The notes under the pieces were generated by a model. The model saw only the letters and a list, made by a program, of their open reading frames with translations, ran no database searches and was not told where the DNA came from. DNA of 64,000 bases. It comes from Paraburkholderia acidipaludis NBRC 101816 (GTDB lineage Bacteria > Pseudomonadota > Gammaproteobacteria > Burkholderiales > Burkholderiaceae). The stretch covers positions 62,001-126,000 of the forward strand of contig NZ_BAXZ01000018.1 of the NCBI RefSeq assembly GCF_000684975.1. Direction: 5' to 3'. Below are positions 1 to 8,203 of the stretch, piece after piece (within the stretch, counting starts at the first letter, position 1; every line of letters starts with the position of its first letter). The position numbers were made by a program, and so were the translations under genes.

Positions 1-269
1 GCGCGCGCGGCATAGGCGAGCGCGCGGCCGTGATTGCCGGTCGAAGCCGTGACCACGCGCGTCACGCCGGTTTCGGCGAGTTGGGCGACGGCATTGGTCG
101 CGCCGCGCAGCTTGAAACTGCCCGTCGGTTGAACGGTTTCGAGCTTGAGATAAACCGGTGCGCCCGCGTGCGCGGACAAGGACGGCGACGCCACGAGCGG
201 CGTGTGGGCCGCGCGACCGGCGAGGCGCTGGCGGGCCCGATAAACGTCGGCAAGCGAAAGCGATGACAT
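1..269 (-). CDS. eutB: Hydroxyectoine utilization dehydratase EutB, N-terminal part (cut by window edge)
   Basis: Only the first 89 codons lie in the window; the gene continues past the left edge. The reading frame starts at the ATG complementary to 267-269. It shows the start of a fold-type II PLP enzyme of the threonine dehydratase family: PTGSFKLRGA, with the expected Schiff-base Lys at residue 53, and the phosphate-binding STGNHG at residues 76-81. Alone this would only say threonine/serine dehydratase-like. The call EutB, an enzyme of hydroxyectoine breakdown, rests on the adjacent EnuR-type regulator and the divergent ehuBCDA transporter, the usual arrangement in Proteobacteria. It is probably transcribed after the regulator. 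Other dehydratases of the family remain possible. Confidence 0.8.
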   Translation of the reverse strand, partial: MSSLSLADVYRARQRLAGRAAHTPLVASPSLSAHAGAPVYLKLETVQPTGSFKLRGATNAVAQLAETGVTRVVTASTGNHGRALAYAAR

Positions 270-387
270 GAAACGCACATTCCGTAGCTGATGCTGTGCG
301 AACCAGTCTAATGTTCCAAAACGGCGTTTCTAATGTCCTGGTACAATTCGCGCCGCGCTTCGCGAGCCCTGTCGCGATGGCGCCTGC

Positions 388-1800
388 TCAGACAAAGTCG
401 TTCACGTGCGGATACTGCTCGAAGACGCCGGCTATGGTCTCGAGCGCGTTGCGGCACGCCGTGTCGCCCACCTCCGCGCCAAGGCTGATCCGCACCGCGT
501 TGGGCCGCTGCGTGCCGCCCACGAGAAACGGGTCGGGCGAGGTCACGGCGATCTGCCGCTTGCGCAGCTCGCGCACAACGCGGTCGGCCTGCCAGTAATC
601 CGGCACGCGCAGCCAGGCCGAGGGCGCATTCGCATGCGCGCCCAGCACGTACTCGCCCAACACCGCGCGCACCATCGCCTGGCGTGCGGCGAGCCGTTCG
701 CGCTGCAGCGCCACGAGCCGGCGCGCGGTGCCGTCCGTGATCCAGCGCGCGGCGATCTCGGCAACCGGCGAGGTGGCCATCCAGCTGGTCACGCGCAGCA
801 CGCTTTCGGCTCGCAGCGCGAGCCGGCGCGGCACGGCCAGATAGCCGGTGCGCAGGCCCGTCAGCACGGACTTCGTCATACTCGTGCAGTAGAACGCAAG
901 CTCCGGGATCAGGCTCGCGATGGGCGTGCAGGTTTGCGCCGGCAGCGCGCCATACACGTCGTCCTCGATCACGTACACACCATAGCGCTGCGCGATGCGC
1001 GCGATCGCGCGGCGCCGCGAATCGGGCATCACGGACATCGTGGGATTGTTGAAAGTCGGCGTGCAAACGAGCGCGCTCACACGCTCGCTGTCGCACATCT
1101 CTTCGAAATGTTCGGGACGGATGCCATGCTCGTCGATCTCGAGCCCCTTGAGCGTAAAGCCAAGCACGTTCGCAAGGCCGATCACGCCATGATCCGTGAG
1201 GCTCTCGCAGAGCACCGTGTCGCCGGGCCCGACCGTGGAGGCCAGCGCGAGGAAAATGCCCTGGGCCGCACCGTTGGTAACAAGCAGCGTCTCGGGGCTG
1301 GCCGGCATGTTCAGCGAACCTAACCATGCCGCGCCCGCCTGGCGATGGTGCTCGAAGCCGGCGATGGGGCGGAACGAGCGGATCCACGGCTGATCGTCGA
1401 GCGTGGCGAGCTGGGCGCAGACGTCGCGCCAGGCCGCATCGTGCTGGGGCGTGTGGACGATGCGCGCGATCGAGAAGTCGACGATCTCGCGCTCCGCGGT
1501 ATCGAGTATGTAATTCGACATCGCCTCCGTCACGCGCGCCGCGACGAAGCTGCCGCGCCCCACCTCGCAACGGATCAGCCCCTGCCTTTCAAGCTCCTTA
1601 TAGGCGTTGGTCACCGTCTGCACGCTGATGCCAAGCTCGGCGGCCACCTCGCGCTGCGGCGCAAGCCGCATGCCCGCGGCCAGCGCACCGTTCTCGATGT
1701 CCAGCGTGATCGCCTTCACGAGCCGCTTGTACTTCGATTCCGCGCCATGCGCGGCGCCGACCGCTTCGCGCCACTCTTTGGAAACCTTCGCCCGCGCCAT
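388..1800 (-). CDS. enuR: MocR-type (GntR/aminotransferase) transcriptional regulator of ectoine catabolism, EnuR-like
   Basis: 470 residues. A winged-helix GntR domain fills residues 20-90 (SVQTVTNAYKELERQGLIR as recognition region) and is fused to a fold-type I aminotransferase domain. The PLP Lys is in SMTKSVLTGLRTGY (Lys310), close to the position known for EnuR, where PLP covalently traps ectoine-derived diaminobutyrate compounds. I chose the ATG at 1800 because AGGAG-rich sequence lies directly upstream on this strand; an in-frame start at 1989 would add 63 residues without domain character. The gene is divergent from ehuB and is followed by eutB on the same strand, so it most likely controls both transcription units. 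The family is certain; the inducer is inferred from neighbours. Confidence 0.88.
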   Translation of the reverse strand: MARAKVSKEWREAVGAAHGAESKYKRLVKAITLDIENGALAAGMRLAPQREVAAELGISVQTVTNAYKELERQGLIRCEVGRGSFVAARVTEAMSNYILDTAEREIVDFSIARIVHTPQHDAAWRDVCAQLATLDDQPWIRSFRPIAGFEHHRQAGAAWLGSLNMPASPETLLVTNGAAQGIFLALASTVGPGDTVLCESLTDHGVIGLANVLGFTLKGLEIDEHGIRPEHFEEMCDSERVSALVCTPTFNNPTMSVMPDSRRRAIARIAQRYGVYVIEDDVYGALPAQTCTPIASLIPELAFYCTSMTKSVLTGLRTGYLAVPRRLALRAESVLRVTSWMATSPVAEIAARWITDGTARRLVALQRERLAARQAMVRAVLGEYVLGAHANAPSAWLRVPDYWQADRVVRELRKRQIAVTSPDPFLVGGTQRPNAVRISLGAEVGDTACRNALETIAGVFEQYPHVNDFV

Positions 1801-1843
1801 CTCCGCCCTCTCCTCCTTCCTCAGCCGACATGGTCGCTCAAAA

Positions 1844-1986
1844 AGGACCGGGAAAATAATTGTCCTAGTGCAAGCGTCAACAAAAAATGGCTTTGTATGC
1901 TGCGCCGATCGCTGCTGCCAAAGCCTTGTGTGGCGGGCCTTGTGCGGCAGGGATTTCCCGGTGCCGGGAGCGGTTTTCCGGCACCG
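1844..1986. promoter_or_regulatory. Divergent enuR/ehuB control region with two inverted repeats
   Basis: The 231 bp between the two divergent starts hold two dyads. One is AGGAC (1844-1848) and GTCCT (1862-1866) around a 13-base AT-rich centre. The other is a strong one: CGGTGCCGG (1959-1967) and CCGGCACCG (1978-1986), 9-bp arms with a 10-base loop, ending 45 bases before the ehuB start. Either could be an operator for the MocR regulator; the second could also fold as a leader hairpin in ehuB mRNA. MocR proteins often bind paired sites near divergent promoters, so the location fits, but no match to a published EnuR site was established. Confidence 0.45.
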
Positions 1987-2031
1987 CAACCGCTACCAGC
2001 ACGACCACGACGACCACGGGACACCACGAAC

Positions 2032-2874
2032 ATGAAGCGAATTCGCATGCTGGGCGCGGCCAGCGCCTTCCTGATCTCCGCCTGCGCCGCGATTGCCGCG
2101 GCCCACGCCGAAACCACCTTGCAGCGCATTCAGCGCACCGGCGAGATCCGCATCGGCTACGCCAACGAAAAACCGTTTGCCTATACGACGCCCGACGGCA
2201 CCGTCACCGGCGAATCGCCCGAAATCGCACGCAAGATCTTTGCCCAGCTCGGCGTGAAGAAGGTGGACGCCGTGCTGACCGAATGGGGCTCGCTGATTCC
2301 CGGCCTGCGCGCCGGCCGCTTCGACGTGATCGCCGCCGGCATGTACGTGACGCCCGAGCGCTGCAAGCAGGTGGCATTTGCCGATCCGCAATACAAGATC
2401 GAGGACACGCTGCTCACATTGCCCGGCAATCCGAAACAATTGCACAGCTACGCGGACGTTGCGAAAGCGGACGCAACGCTCGCGGTCATGGCCGGATCGG
2501 TCGAGTTGGGCTACGCACGCGAATCCGGCGTGAAAGACAGCCAGCTGCTGCAGGTTCCCGACACCACCGCGCAGCTGCAGGCAGTGCGTGCGCGGCGCGC
2601 GGATGCCGCCGCGGGCACCGCGCTCACGATGAAGGACCTGGCCGCGAAAGCGCCGGGTCAGGTCGAGGCGCAGCAGAAGTTCATCGACGACCCGAAGCAC
2701 ACGGGCTACGGCGCGCTCGCGTTCCGCCCGGAGGACACCGACCTGCGCGACGCCGTGAACAAGGCGCTTCATGCATGGATCGGCACGCCGGACCATCTGC
2801 GGACGGTGGCGCCTTTCGGCTTCGACAAATCGAATCTGCCCGACAAGACGGCCGCCCAGCTGTGCGGCGGCTGA
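2032..2874 (+). CDS. ehuB: Ectoine/hydroxyectoine ABC transporter, periplasmic binding protein EhuB
   Basis: 280 residues with a Sec signal peptide (about 1-26, cleavage after AAAHA). The mature part is a family 3 extracellular solute-binding protein: IGYANEKPFAY near the N-terminus, then GSLIPGLRAGRFDVIAAGMY and ERCKQVAF, which are characteristic of EhuB rather than of general polar amino-acid binders. It captures ectoines in the periplasm and hands them to EhuC/EhuD. It heads the ehuBCDA operon, divergent from enuR, and its leader carries the 1959-1986 dyad. The Shine-Dalgarno before this ATG is poor, but the signal peptide begins exactly here. The binding-pocket aromatic residues were not checked individually. 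Confidence 0.9.
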   Translation: MKRIRMLGAASAFLISACAAIAAAHAETTLQRIQRTGEIRIGYANEKPFAYTTPDGTVTGESPEIARKIFAQLGVKKVDAVLTEWGSLIPGLRAGRFDVIAAGMYVTPERCKQVAFADPQYKIEDTLLTLPGNPKQLHSYADVAKADATLAVMAGSVELGYARESGVKDSQLLQVPDTTAQLQAVRARRADAAAGTALTMKDLAAKAPGQVEAQQKFIDDPKHTGYGALAFRPEDTDLRDAVNKALHAWIGTPDHLRTVAPFGFDKSNLPDKTAAQLCGG

Positions 2875-2935
2875 GCACGGACGTGCCGCATCCTGGCGCT
2901 GCGCCGCGCCAGGCCATCTTCTTCAAGGAACCGCT

Positions 2936-3604
2936 ATGGGCGACCTGAACGAACTCCTGCCGCTCCTCCTCAAAGGCACCGGCGTCACGATCCAGATTGC
3001 CGCCGGGTCGATCCTGCTCGCCATCGTCATGGCGGGCATCGCAACGGCGTTGCGCCTCGGGCCTTCGCGCGCGCTGCGCTGGCTCGCCAACGCGTATGTC
3101 GAAGTGTTTCGCGGCACTTCGTTGCTCGTGCAGCTATTCTGGTTCTTCTTCGTGCTGCCGCTGCCGCCTTTCGATCTGGCGCTCACGCCGCTCACCGTCG
3201 CGATTCTCGGGCTCGGGCTCCATTACGGCGCCTACGGCTCGGAAATCCTGCGCGGCGCCCTGCGCGCGGTGCCGGGCGGCCAGCACGAGGCCGCGCTCGC
3301 GCTGAACCTGCCCGCGCGCTCGCGCCTCTTTCGCGTGGTTCTGCCGCAGGCGATGATCCACGCGCTGCCGCCTGCCACGAACCTGATGATCGAGCTCATC
3401 AAGGGCACGTCGCTCGTTTCGCTGATCACCCTTTCCGACCTCACGTTCCGCGCTCGCCAGCTCGACGAGGCCACCTTCAAGACCGCCGAGATCTTCGCGC
3501 TCACGCTCGTCATCTACTTCGTGCTGGCCCAGGCGCTGGTCGCGCTGATGCGGCGCGTGGAACGTCGCGTGGGCCGCGGCATGCCCGTGGGAGCCGTGCG
3601 ATGA
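2936..3604 (+). CDS. ehuC: Ectoine/hydroxyectoine ABC transporter permease EhuC
   Basis: 222 residues, an inner-membrane permease of the HisM/GlnP type with about five hydrophobic segments. The EAA loop that contacts the ATPase is seen as GALRAVPGGQHEAALALNLP. The start at 2936 is preceded by AAGGA. The frame ends with TGA inside the next start (ATGA overlap at 3601-3604), indicating translational coupling with ehuD. With EhuD it forms the membrane channel of the importer. The protein alone could be any polar amino-acid permease; substrate is assigned from EhuB and EhuA. Confidence 0.88.
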   Translation: MGDLNELLPLLLKGTGVTIQIAAGSILLAIVMAGIATALRLGPSRALRWLANAYVEVFRGTSLLVQLFWFFFVLPLPPFDLALTPLTVAILGLGLHYGAYGSEILRGALRAVPGGQHEAALALNLPARSRLFRVVLPQAMIHALPPATNLMIELIKGTSLVSLITLSDLTFRARQLDEATFKTAEIFALTLVIYFVLAQALVALMRRVERRVGRGMPVGAVR

Positions 3605-4260
3605 ACCGCTTCTTCGACTTCGGCTACGCGCTGCGGATCACCCCCCAGCTGCTGCACGCGTGCCTCTACACGATCGGCATTACGCTCGTGGGCTTCGCCG
3701 TCGCCCTCGTGCTCGGTCTCGCGCTGGCGATCCTGCGGCGCAGCCCCGTGCGCGCCATCGCGCGGCCTACGGCGCTGTTCGTCGAGTTCGTGCGCAGCAC
3801 GCCGCTGCTGATCCAGGTCTACGTCCTGTTCTACGTGGCGCCGCTCTACGGCATCACGCTGAGCGCGCTCGCGGCCGGCACGCTCGGCATTGCCGTGCAC
3901 TATGCGTGCTACGTCTCGGAGGTCTACCGTGCCGGGCTCAACGGCGTGCCGCGCGGCCAGTGGGAAGCCGCCTGCGCCCTCTCGCTGCCGCGCGCCGCCC
4001 TCTGGCGCGGCGTGATCCTGCCGCAGGCGATCCGGCCGGTCATTCCGGCGCTCGGCAATTACCTCGTAGCCATGTTCAAGGACACGCCGGTGCTCTCGGC
4101 CATCACGGTGGTCGAACTGATGCAGCAGGCCAAGAACATCGGCTCCGAAACGTTCCGCTATCTGGAGCCGATCACGCTCACGGGGCTGTTTTTCCTGCTC
4201 ATCAGCGTGACGTTCGCCACCGGCGTGCGCCACCTCGAACGACGGCTGAGGCTGCCGTGA
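3601..4260 (+). CDS. ehuD: Ectoine/hydroxyectoine ABC transporter permease EhuD
   Basis: 219 residues, second HisM/GlnP-type inner-membrane permease of the operon. The EAA loop reads AGLNGVPRGQWEAACALSLP, and the C-terminal LFFLLISVTFATGVRHLERRL is typical of the family. It overlaps ehuC by four bases (ATGA). Two related permeases, one binding protein and one ATPase is the normal composition of the Ehu importer, giving a heterodimeric channel. No truncation or odd residue was noticed. Confidence 0.88.
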   Translation: MNRFFDFGYALRITPQLLHACLYTIGITLVGFAVALVLGLALAILRRSPVRAIARPTALFVEFVRSTPLLIQVYVLFYVAPLYGITLSALAAGTLGIAVHYACYVSEVYRAGLNGVPRGQWEAACALSLPRAALWRGVILPQAIRPVIPALGNYLVAMFKDTPVLSAITVVELMQQAKNIGSETFRYLEPITLTGLFFLLISVTFATGVRHLERRLRLP

Positions 4261-4307
4261 GCGCGCGGCAGAACGATCGGACGACCATGCATACTCAGGA
4301 GACACGC

Positions 4308-5144
4308 ATGAAAAGAGATCTCGTTCCCGCGCTCGGCGAGGCCGCAGGCGCGGTCGGCCATGCCGCCGGCGACAAGCCGATGGTCCGCTTTCGCGGCGTG
4401 ACGAAGCGCTATGGGGCGCTCACCGTGCTCGACGAACTCGACCTCGACGTCGCGGCGGGCGAGAAGGTGGCCATTATCGGGCCGAGCGGCTCGGGCAAGT
4501 CCACGCTGCTGCGCGTGCTGATGACGCTCGACCCGCTCAGCGCGGGCCGCATCGACGTGGGCGGCGAATCGCTCACGCACATGGAACGCAACGGAGCGTG
4601 GGTGCCCGCGAACGACGCTCACGTGCGCCGCGTGCGCAGCCGCATCGGCATGGTGTTCCAGAGCTTCAACCTCTTTCCGCACATGACGGCGCTGCGCAAC
4701 ACGATCGAAGCGCCCATGCGCACGCTCGGGCTGAGCCGCGCCGAAGCCGTGGAGCGCGCGATGGAGCTGCTTTCCATGGTGGGCCTCGCCGACAAGCGCG
4801 ACCACTACCCTTCGCAGCTTTCGGGCGGCCAGCAGCAGCGCGTCGCCATCGCACGCGCGCTGGCCATGCGGCCGAAGGTGATGCTGTTCGACGAAGTCAC
4901 CTCGGCGCTCGACCCCGAGTTGTGCGGCGAGGTGCTCAACGTGATCCGGCGCCTTGGCGCCGAGCACAACCTGACCATGCTGATGGTGACGCACCAGATG
5001 GGCTTTGCGCGAGAGTTCGCCGATCGCGTCTGCTTCTTCTCGCACGGCAAGATTCTCGAAGAGGCGCCGCCGCAGCAGTTCTTCACTTCACCCCGGCACG
5101 AGCGCACCCAGCAATTCCTGCGAGCGGTGCGCGAAGCCAGTTGA
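4308..5144 (+). CDS. ehuA: Ectoine/hydroxyectoine ABC transporter ATP-binding protein EhuA
   Basis: 278 residues, cytoplasmic ATPase of the importer. Walker A is GPSGSGKST, the Q-loop lies in GMVFQSFNLFPHM, the signature is LSGGQQQRVAIARAL, Walker B is KVMLFDEVTSALDPE and the switch His is in VTHQMG. The stretch NGAWVPANDAHVRRVRS before the Q-loop is typical of EhuA. The start at 4308 has AGGAG seven bases upstream; an in-frame ATG at 4287 is possible and would add seven residues. It is the last of four closely spaced transporter genes. Confidence 0.88.
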   Translation: MKRDLVPALGEAAGAVGHAAGDKPMVRFRGVTKRYGALTVLDELDLDVAAGEKVAIIGPSGSGKSTLLRVLMTLDPLSAGRIDVGGESLTHMERNGAWVPANDAHVRRVRSRIGMVFQSFNLFPHMTALRNTIEAPMRTLGLSRAEAVERAMELLSMVGLADKRDHYPSQLSGGQQQRVAIARALAMRPKVMLFDEVTSALDPELCGEVLNVIRRLGAEHNLTMLMVTHQMGFAREFADRVCFFSHGKILEEAPPQQFFTSPRHERTQQFLRAVREAS

Positions 5145-5257
5145 CCCGCCCCGGCGGCGACGAGGAGCAATCGCAGCATCGTTCCCGCTCGCCGACGCAT
5201 GTTATTTATTTTGTATTCCTGATTTTTTCGTCAACGCCAACCTACGATAAACACACC

Positions 5258-6409
5258 ATGAACACACGTCTGAAGATTTGCCTGCTTGCCTGGCTCGCCG
5301 CGAGCGCCAGCGCCCACGCCCAGAACAGCGTCACGCTGTACGGCCTCGTCGACGAAGGCCTCGACTACACCAACAATGCCGGCAGCGGCTCCGCGTGGCG
5401 GATGCAGAGCGGCGACGTGGTCGGCAGCCGCTTCGGTCTCAAGGGCAACGAAGACCTGGGCAGCGGCTACAGCGCCATCTTCCTGCTGGAGAACGGATTC
5501 GACGCCAGCAACGGCGCGCTGGGCCAGGGACAGCGGCTCTTCGGGCGTCAAGCTTATGTGGGCCTCGCGTCGCAGCAGTACGGCACGCTCACGTTCGGCC
5601 GCCAGTACGACCCGACCATCGACATGTTCAGCGACCTCACCGCCGCCGGCAACTGGGCGGGCAACGTCGCGTCGAGCCCGTTCGACAACGACAACGCGGA
5701 CTGGGATTTCCGCGTCGACAACTCGGTCAAGTACGTGACGCCCACCGTGCACGGCTTCACCGGGGAAGCCATGTACGCGTTCAGCAACACCGCGGGCGGC
5801 TTTGCCGAGAATCGCCTGATGAGCGCGGCCGGGCAATATCAGAACGGCGGATTGACGGCGGCCGTGGCGTACATGCGCATCGACCAGCCCGGCCTCGGCA
5901 CGCAGGGCGCGGTCACGGACGACTCCGTGTTCGTCGCGAAGTCGCAGGAAAACATCGACGCGGCCGCCTCGTACCGCTTCAGCAAGGCGCTCGTCGGCGT
6001 CGCGTATTCGCACACCAGCGTGGACGACCCCACGGGCAGCGTCTACCTCAGCGGCCCGATCACGCCGGCGAACGGCGGCGCCTGGACTCGCTGGACCTTC
6101 GACAACTTCCAGCTCAACGGCCAGTATTTCTTCACGCCGGCGCTCTGGCTCGGCGCGTCCTATACCTATACGATCGGCGGTCTCGACACGACCGCGGGCA
6201 ACTACCATCCGAAGTGGCACAGCGCTTCGCTGATGCTCGACTACGACGTGAGCAAGCGCACCTCGTTCTACATGCAGGGCGCGTACCAGCACGTGGAGAG
6301 CGCGCATACGGGGACGCAGTTCGACGATGCGCAGACGCCGGCGTCGGCAGGCATTTCGTCGTCGCCGAACCAGGTGGTGTACCGGATCGCGATGATTCAC
6401 CGGTTCTGA
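5258..6409 (+). CDS. Outer-membrane porin, Gram-negative porin family (burkholderial type)
   Basis: 383 residues. A signal peptide (about 1-21, ending SAHAQ) is followed by SVTLYGLVDEGLDYTNNAGS, the standard opening of burkholderial OmpC-like trimeric porins. The constriction-loop region GQRLFGRQAYVGLASQQYG and the C-terminal beta-strand ending in HRF are present, so the barrel appears complete (16 strands expected). It lies 113 bp after ehuA on the same strand and may supply ectoines across the outer membrane, but porins of this family are numerous and general; a dedicated role is inference. The spacer has its own AT-rich stretch near 5200-5230 that could be a promoter. Confidence 0.88.
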   Translation: MNTRLKICLLAWLAASASAHAQNSVTLYGLVDEGLDYTNNAGSGSAWRMQSGDVVGSRFGLKGNEDLGSGYSAIFLLENGFDASNGALGQGQRLFGRQAYVGLASQQYGTLTFGRQYDPTIDMFSDLTAAGNWAGNVASSPFDNDNADWDFRVDNSVKYVTPTVHGFTGEAMYAFSNTAGGFAENRLMSAAGQYQNGGLTAAVAYMRIDQPGLGTQGAVTDDSVFVAKSQENIDAAASYRFSKALVGVAYSHTSVDDPTGSVYLSGPITPANGGAWTRWTFDNFQLNGQYFFTPALWLGASYTYTIGGLDTTAGNYHPKWHSASLMLDYDVSKRTSFYMQGAYQHVESAHTGTQFDDAQTPASAGISSSPNQVVYRIAMIHRF

Positions 6410-6468
6410 ACCTTCCGGACGGTACGACTGAACCGATCCTGCTATGCCCCCCGGCAGGCGCTTCGCGA

Positions 6469-6492
6469 AGTCCGCATGCCTGAATGCGGACT
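6469..6492. terminator. Hairpin between convergent porin and beta-propeller genes
   Basis: AGTCCGCAT (6469-6477) and ATGCGGACT (6484-6492) form a perfect 9-bp stem with a 6-base loop, 60 bp after the porin stop. No real T-run follows on either strand, so it is only a terminator candidate, perhaps bidirectional. Confidence 0.4.
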
Positions 6493-6570
6493 CCGGCTTT
6501 GCCCGATGCCCCAGGGCGGCATCCGCGCCGCCCTTCCCCGCGCGCCTCGGAGCGTACCGGGACGCCGGCT

Positions 6571-7677
6571 TTAGCCGCGCCCGTGTCGCGAATGCGACGA
6601 GCCTTGCGAAGACGTCGACGTGCTGCTCGTGGTCGTCGTCGCCGGCGGGGTGGTCGTGCTGCCGGTCGTCGACGAGGTGGTGCCGGCGTAATAGCTGGAG
6701 CCGAGCTTCGCCTTCGTGCTGTCCGCATTCACGCCGAACTGCGTGAGACTCCAGCGCTTGCCCGTGCTGATATCGCCCAGATAGAGCTGGTAGCCGCCCG
6801 CCGTGGTGGACGAGAAGAAGACGTAGTTGGTCCCGTTGACCGGGCCCGCGTCGTCGTTGTTGCTGACGCAATCGTCGATGCTCAGCTGGGTCGGCGTATC
6901 GGACGCGGCGGTCTTCGTGTACAGCTGATCCAGCTGCTGCCTGGCGTTGTTCCACTTCGTGTAGAACACCGTGCCGTCGGCGCGCACGATCGGGTAGTAC
7001 GTGCTGATTCCGCTCGCCGCGTCGAACTTCACCGTGGCGCCCGTCGCGATGGTCTCCTCGTAGAGGCCGAGGCTCGCGCCGCCCGATCCCTCCGAGAACA
7101 GCAGCTTCGTGCCGTCCGGCGTCATGAACGGCATCGAATCCTGCGTCTTGTTGTTGGTGATGTCGATCACCGACGTGAATTGCGGGATGCCGCCCGGGTA
7201 CGACAGCGTGCCCTGCATGTCGTTGGCGCTGTTCTGCTTGAAGATCACACTCGAGCCGTCAGGCGAGAACTTCGGGTCTTCGTTGCGCGTTGCGCCCGTG
7301 CTGTTCGTGAGGTTGTACGGAATATGGCTGCCGTTCGTCGGCCACATGAACACGTTCCACGCGTTGTTTTGCACACCCATGAAGAGCAGCCACTTGCCGT
7401 CGGGCGAGAAGCTGGCGTTCATGGGGTCGGTGATGCCCCACGATGCATTGCTGACCTGCGTGAGCGTATGCGCCGTGAAGTCGTAAATGAAGAGCTGACT
7501 CGTTCCGTCGCCGTAGCTGACGTAGCTGTGGTAGACCAGCTTGCCGGTGAGGCTGCTGGGGAACGATGCATTCGATTGATTCGGCGGATCGTTGACGCAG
7601 GCCGCCTGGATTTCCCCGCCGCATGCGGCCGCGACGATACCGACCGCGAGCGTGACTGCAAATGACTTCAACTTCAC
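6571..7677 (-). CDS. Secreted TolB-like beta-propeller (PD40) protein with Ser/Thr-rich tail
   Basis: 368 residues, starting at GTG 7677 with AGGAG upstream. A signal peptide (about 1-26; a Cys at 19 leaves a lipoprotein possible) is followed by repeated PD40/WD40-like blades: FSPDGKWLLFMG, FSPDGSSVIFKQ, FMTPDGTKLLFSE and VRADGTVFYTK. The family includes TolB, but the N-terminal TolB domain is absent and no pal/tol genes are near. The last 45 residues are almost only Thr, Ser, Pro and Gly and end in SRHGRG, unlike the globular part. Function is unknown; binding of a polymer or protein at the cell surface is plausible. It is convergent with the porin and not obviously part of either neighbouring operon. 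Confidence 0.75.
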   Translation of the reverse strand: MKLKSFAVTLAVGIVAAACGGEIQAACVNDPPNQSNASFPSSLTGKLVYHSYVSYGDGTSQLFIYDFTAHTLTQVSNASWGITDPMNASFSPDGKWLLFMGVQNNAWNVFMWPTNGSHIPYNLTNSTGATRNEDPKFSPDGSSVIFKQNSANDMQGTLSYPGGIPQFTSVIDITNNKTQDSMPFMTPDGTKLLFSEGSGGASLGLYEETIATGATVKFDAASGISTYYPIVRADGTVFYTKWNNARQQLDQLYTKTAASDTPTQLSIDDCVSNNDDAGPVNGTNYVFFSSTTAGGYQLYLGDISTGKRWSLTQFGVNADSTKAKLGSSYYAGTTSSTTGSTTTPPATTTTSSTSTSSQGSSHSRHGRG

Positions 7678-8203
7678 AGGTAGTACTCCTGATACTTATC
7701 TAACGTGCACGCCGTCACCCCCGCGCTCGAGGGTTTTTTCACACGATGTCGGGCCCTTCAGGCAGTGACACCCGTCGCACAGGAAGCGCTCTGCAGTGCC
7801 GCTTTACTCAACCCAGTGCATGGGGCTGGAGGCGGGCTGCGACCGGAAGGACCGGAGCGCGGTTTGGGCAGGCCGCGTTTCACTGCCGGGTCACTGAAGT
7901 AAAAATGACCGCAGCGCGAACACGCCTGGGATGGAGGTCGAAAGAAAGTCCGGTTACGGGACTCGCTATGTACGACTTACTTTACCGAGGCCGGAGTATG
8001 CCCTCCAACCATGAAAAAAAAAAGAAATTCATCTGAAAAATAAACGGGGCCGAGCCCTATGAGGAAAGTTCTACGCGCGAAGCATGGCGCGCTATGAACG
8101 AACGCGCGGGGACGGTCCCCGATGCTGGGGACAGCGATGAAAGCGGGGGCGTTTCAGCCCGTGCAAAACGGGCGTCTCTGGAATCGCTGCGGAACAGGCA
8201 GGG
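7678..8203. other. Intergenic region without a convincing gene
   Basis: This 526-bp stretch lies between the starts/ends of the beta-propeller and TetR genes. Small open frames exist (one 7746-8036) but they have no recognisable domain and poor initiation context. It holds an A-rich tract near 8011-8030, a short GGGGACGGTCCCC dyad at 8108-8120 and a GCCCGT/ACGGGC hairpin at 8157-8173 just past the tetR stop, possibly its weak terminator. The GTG start of the beta-propeller gene implies its promoter is in the left part. Confidence 0.5.

Noticed and set aside
7746..8036. Possible 96-codon gene in the beta-propeller/TetR gap
   Set aside because: No ribosome site, no signal peptide, no family and atypical composition; the end runs into an A-tract.
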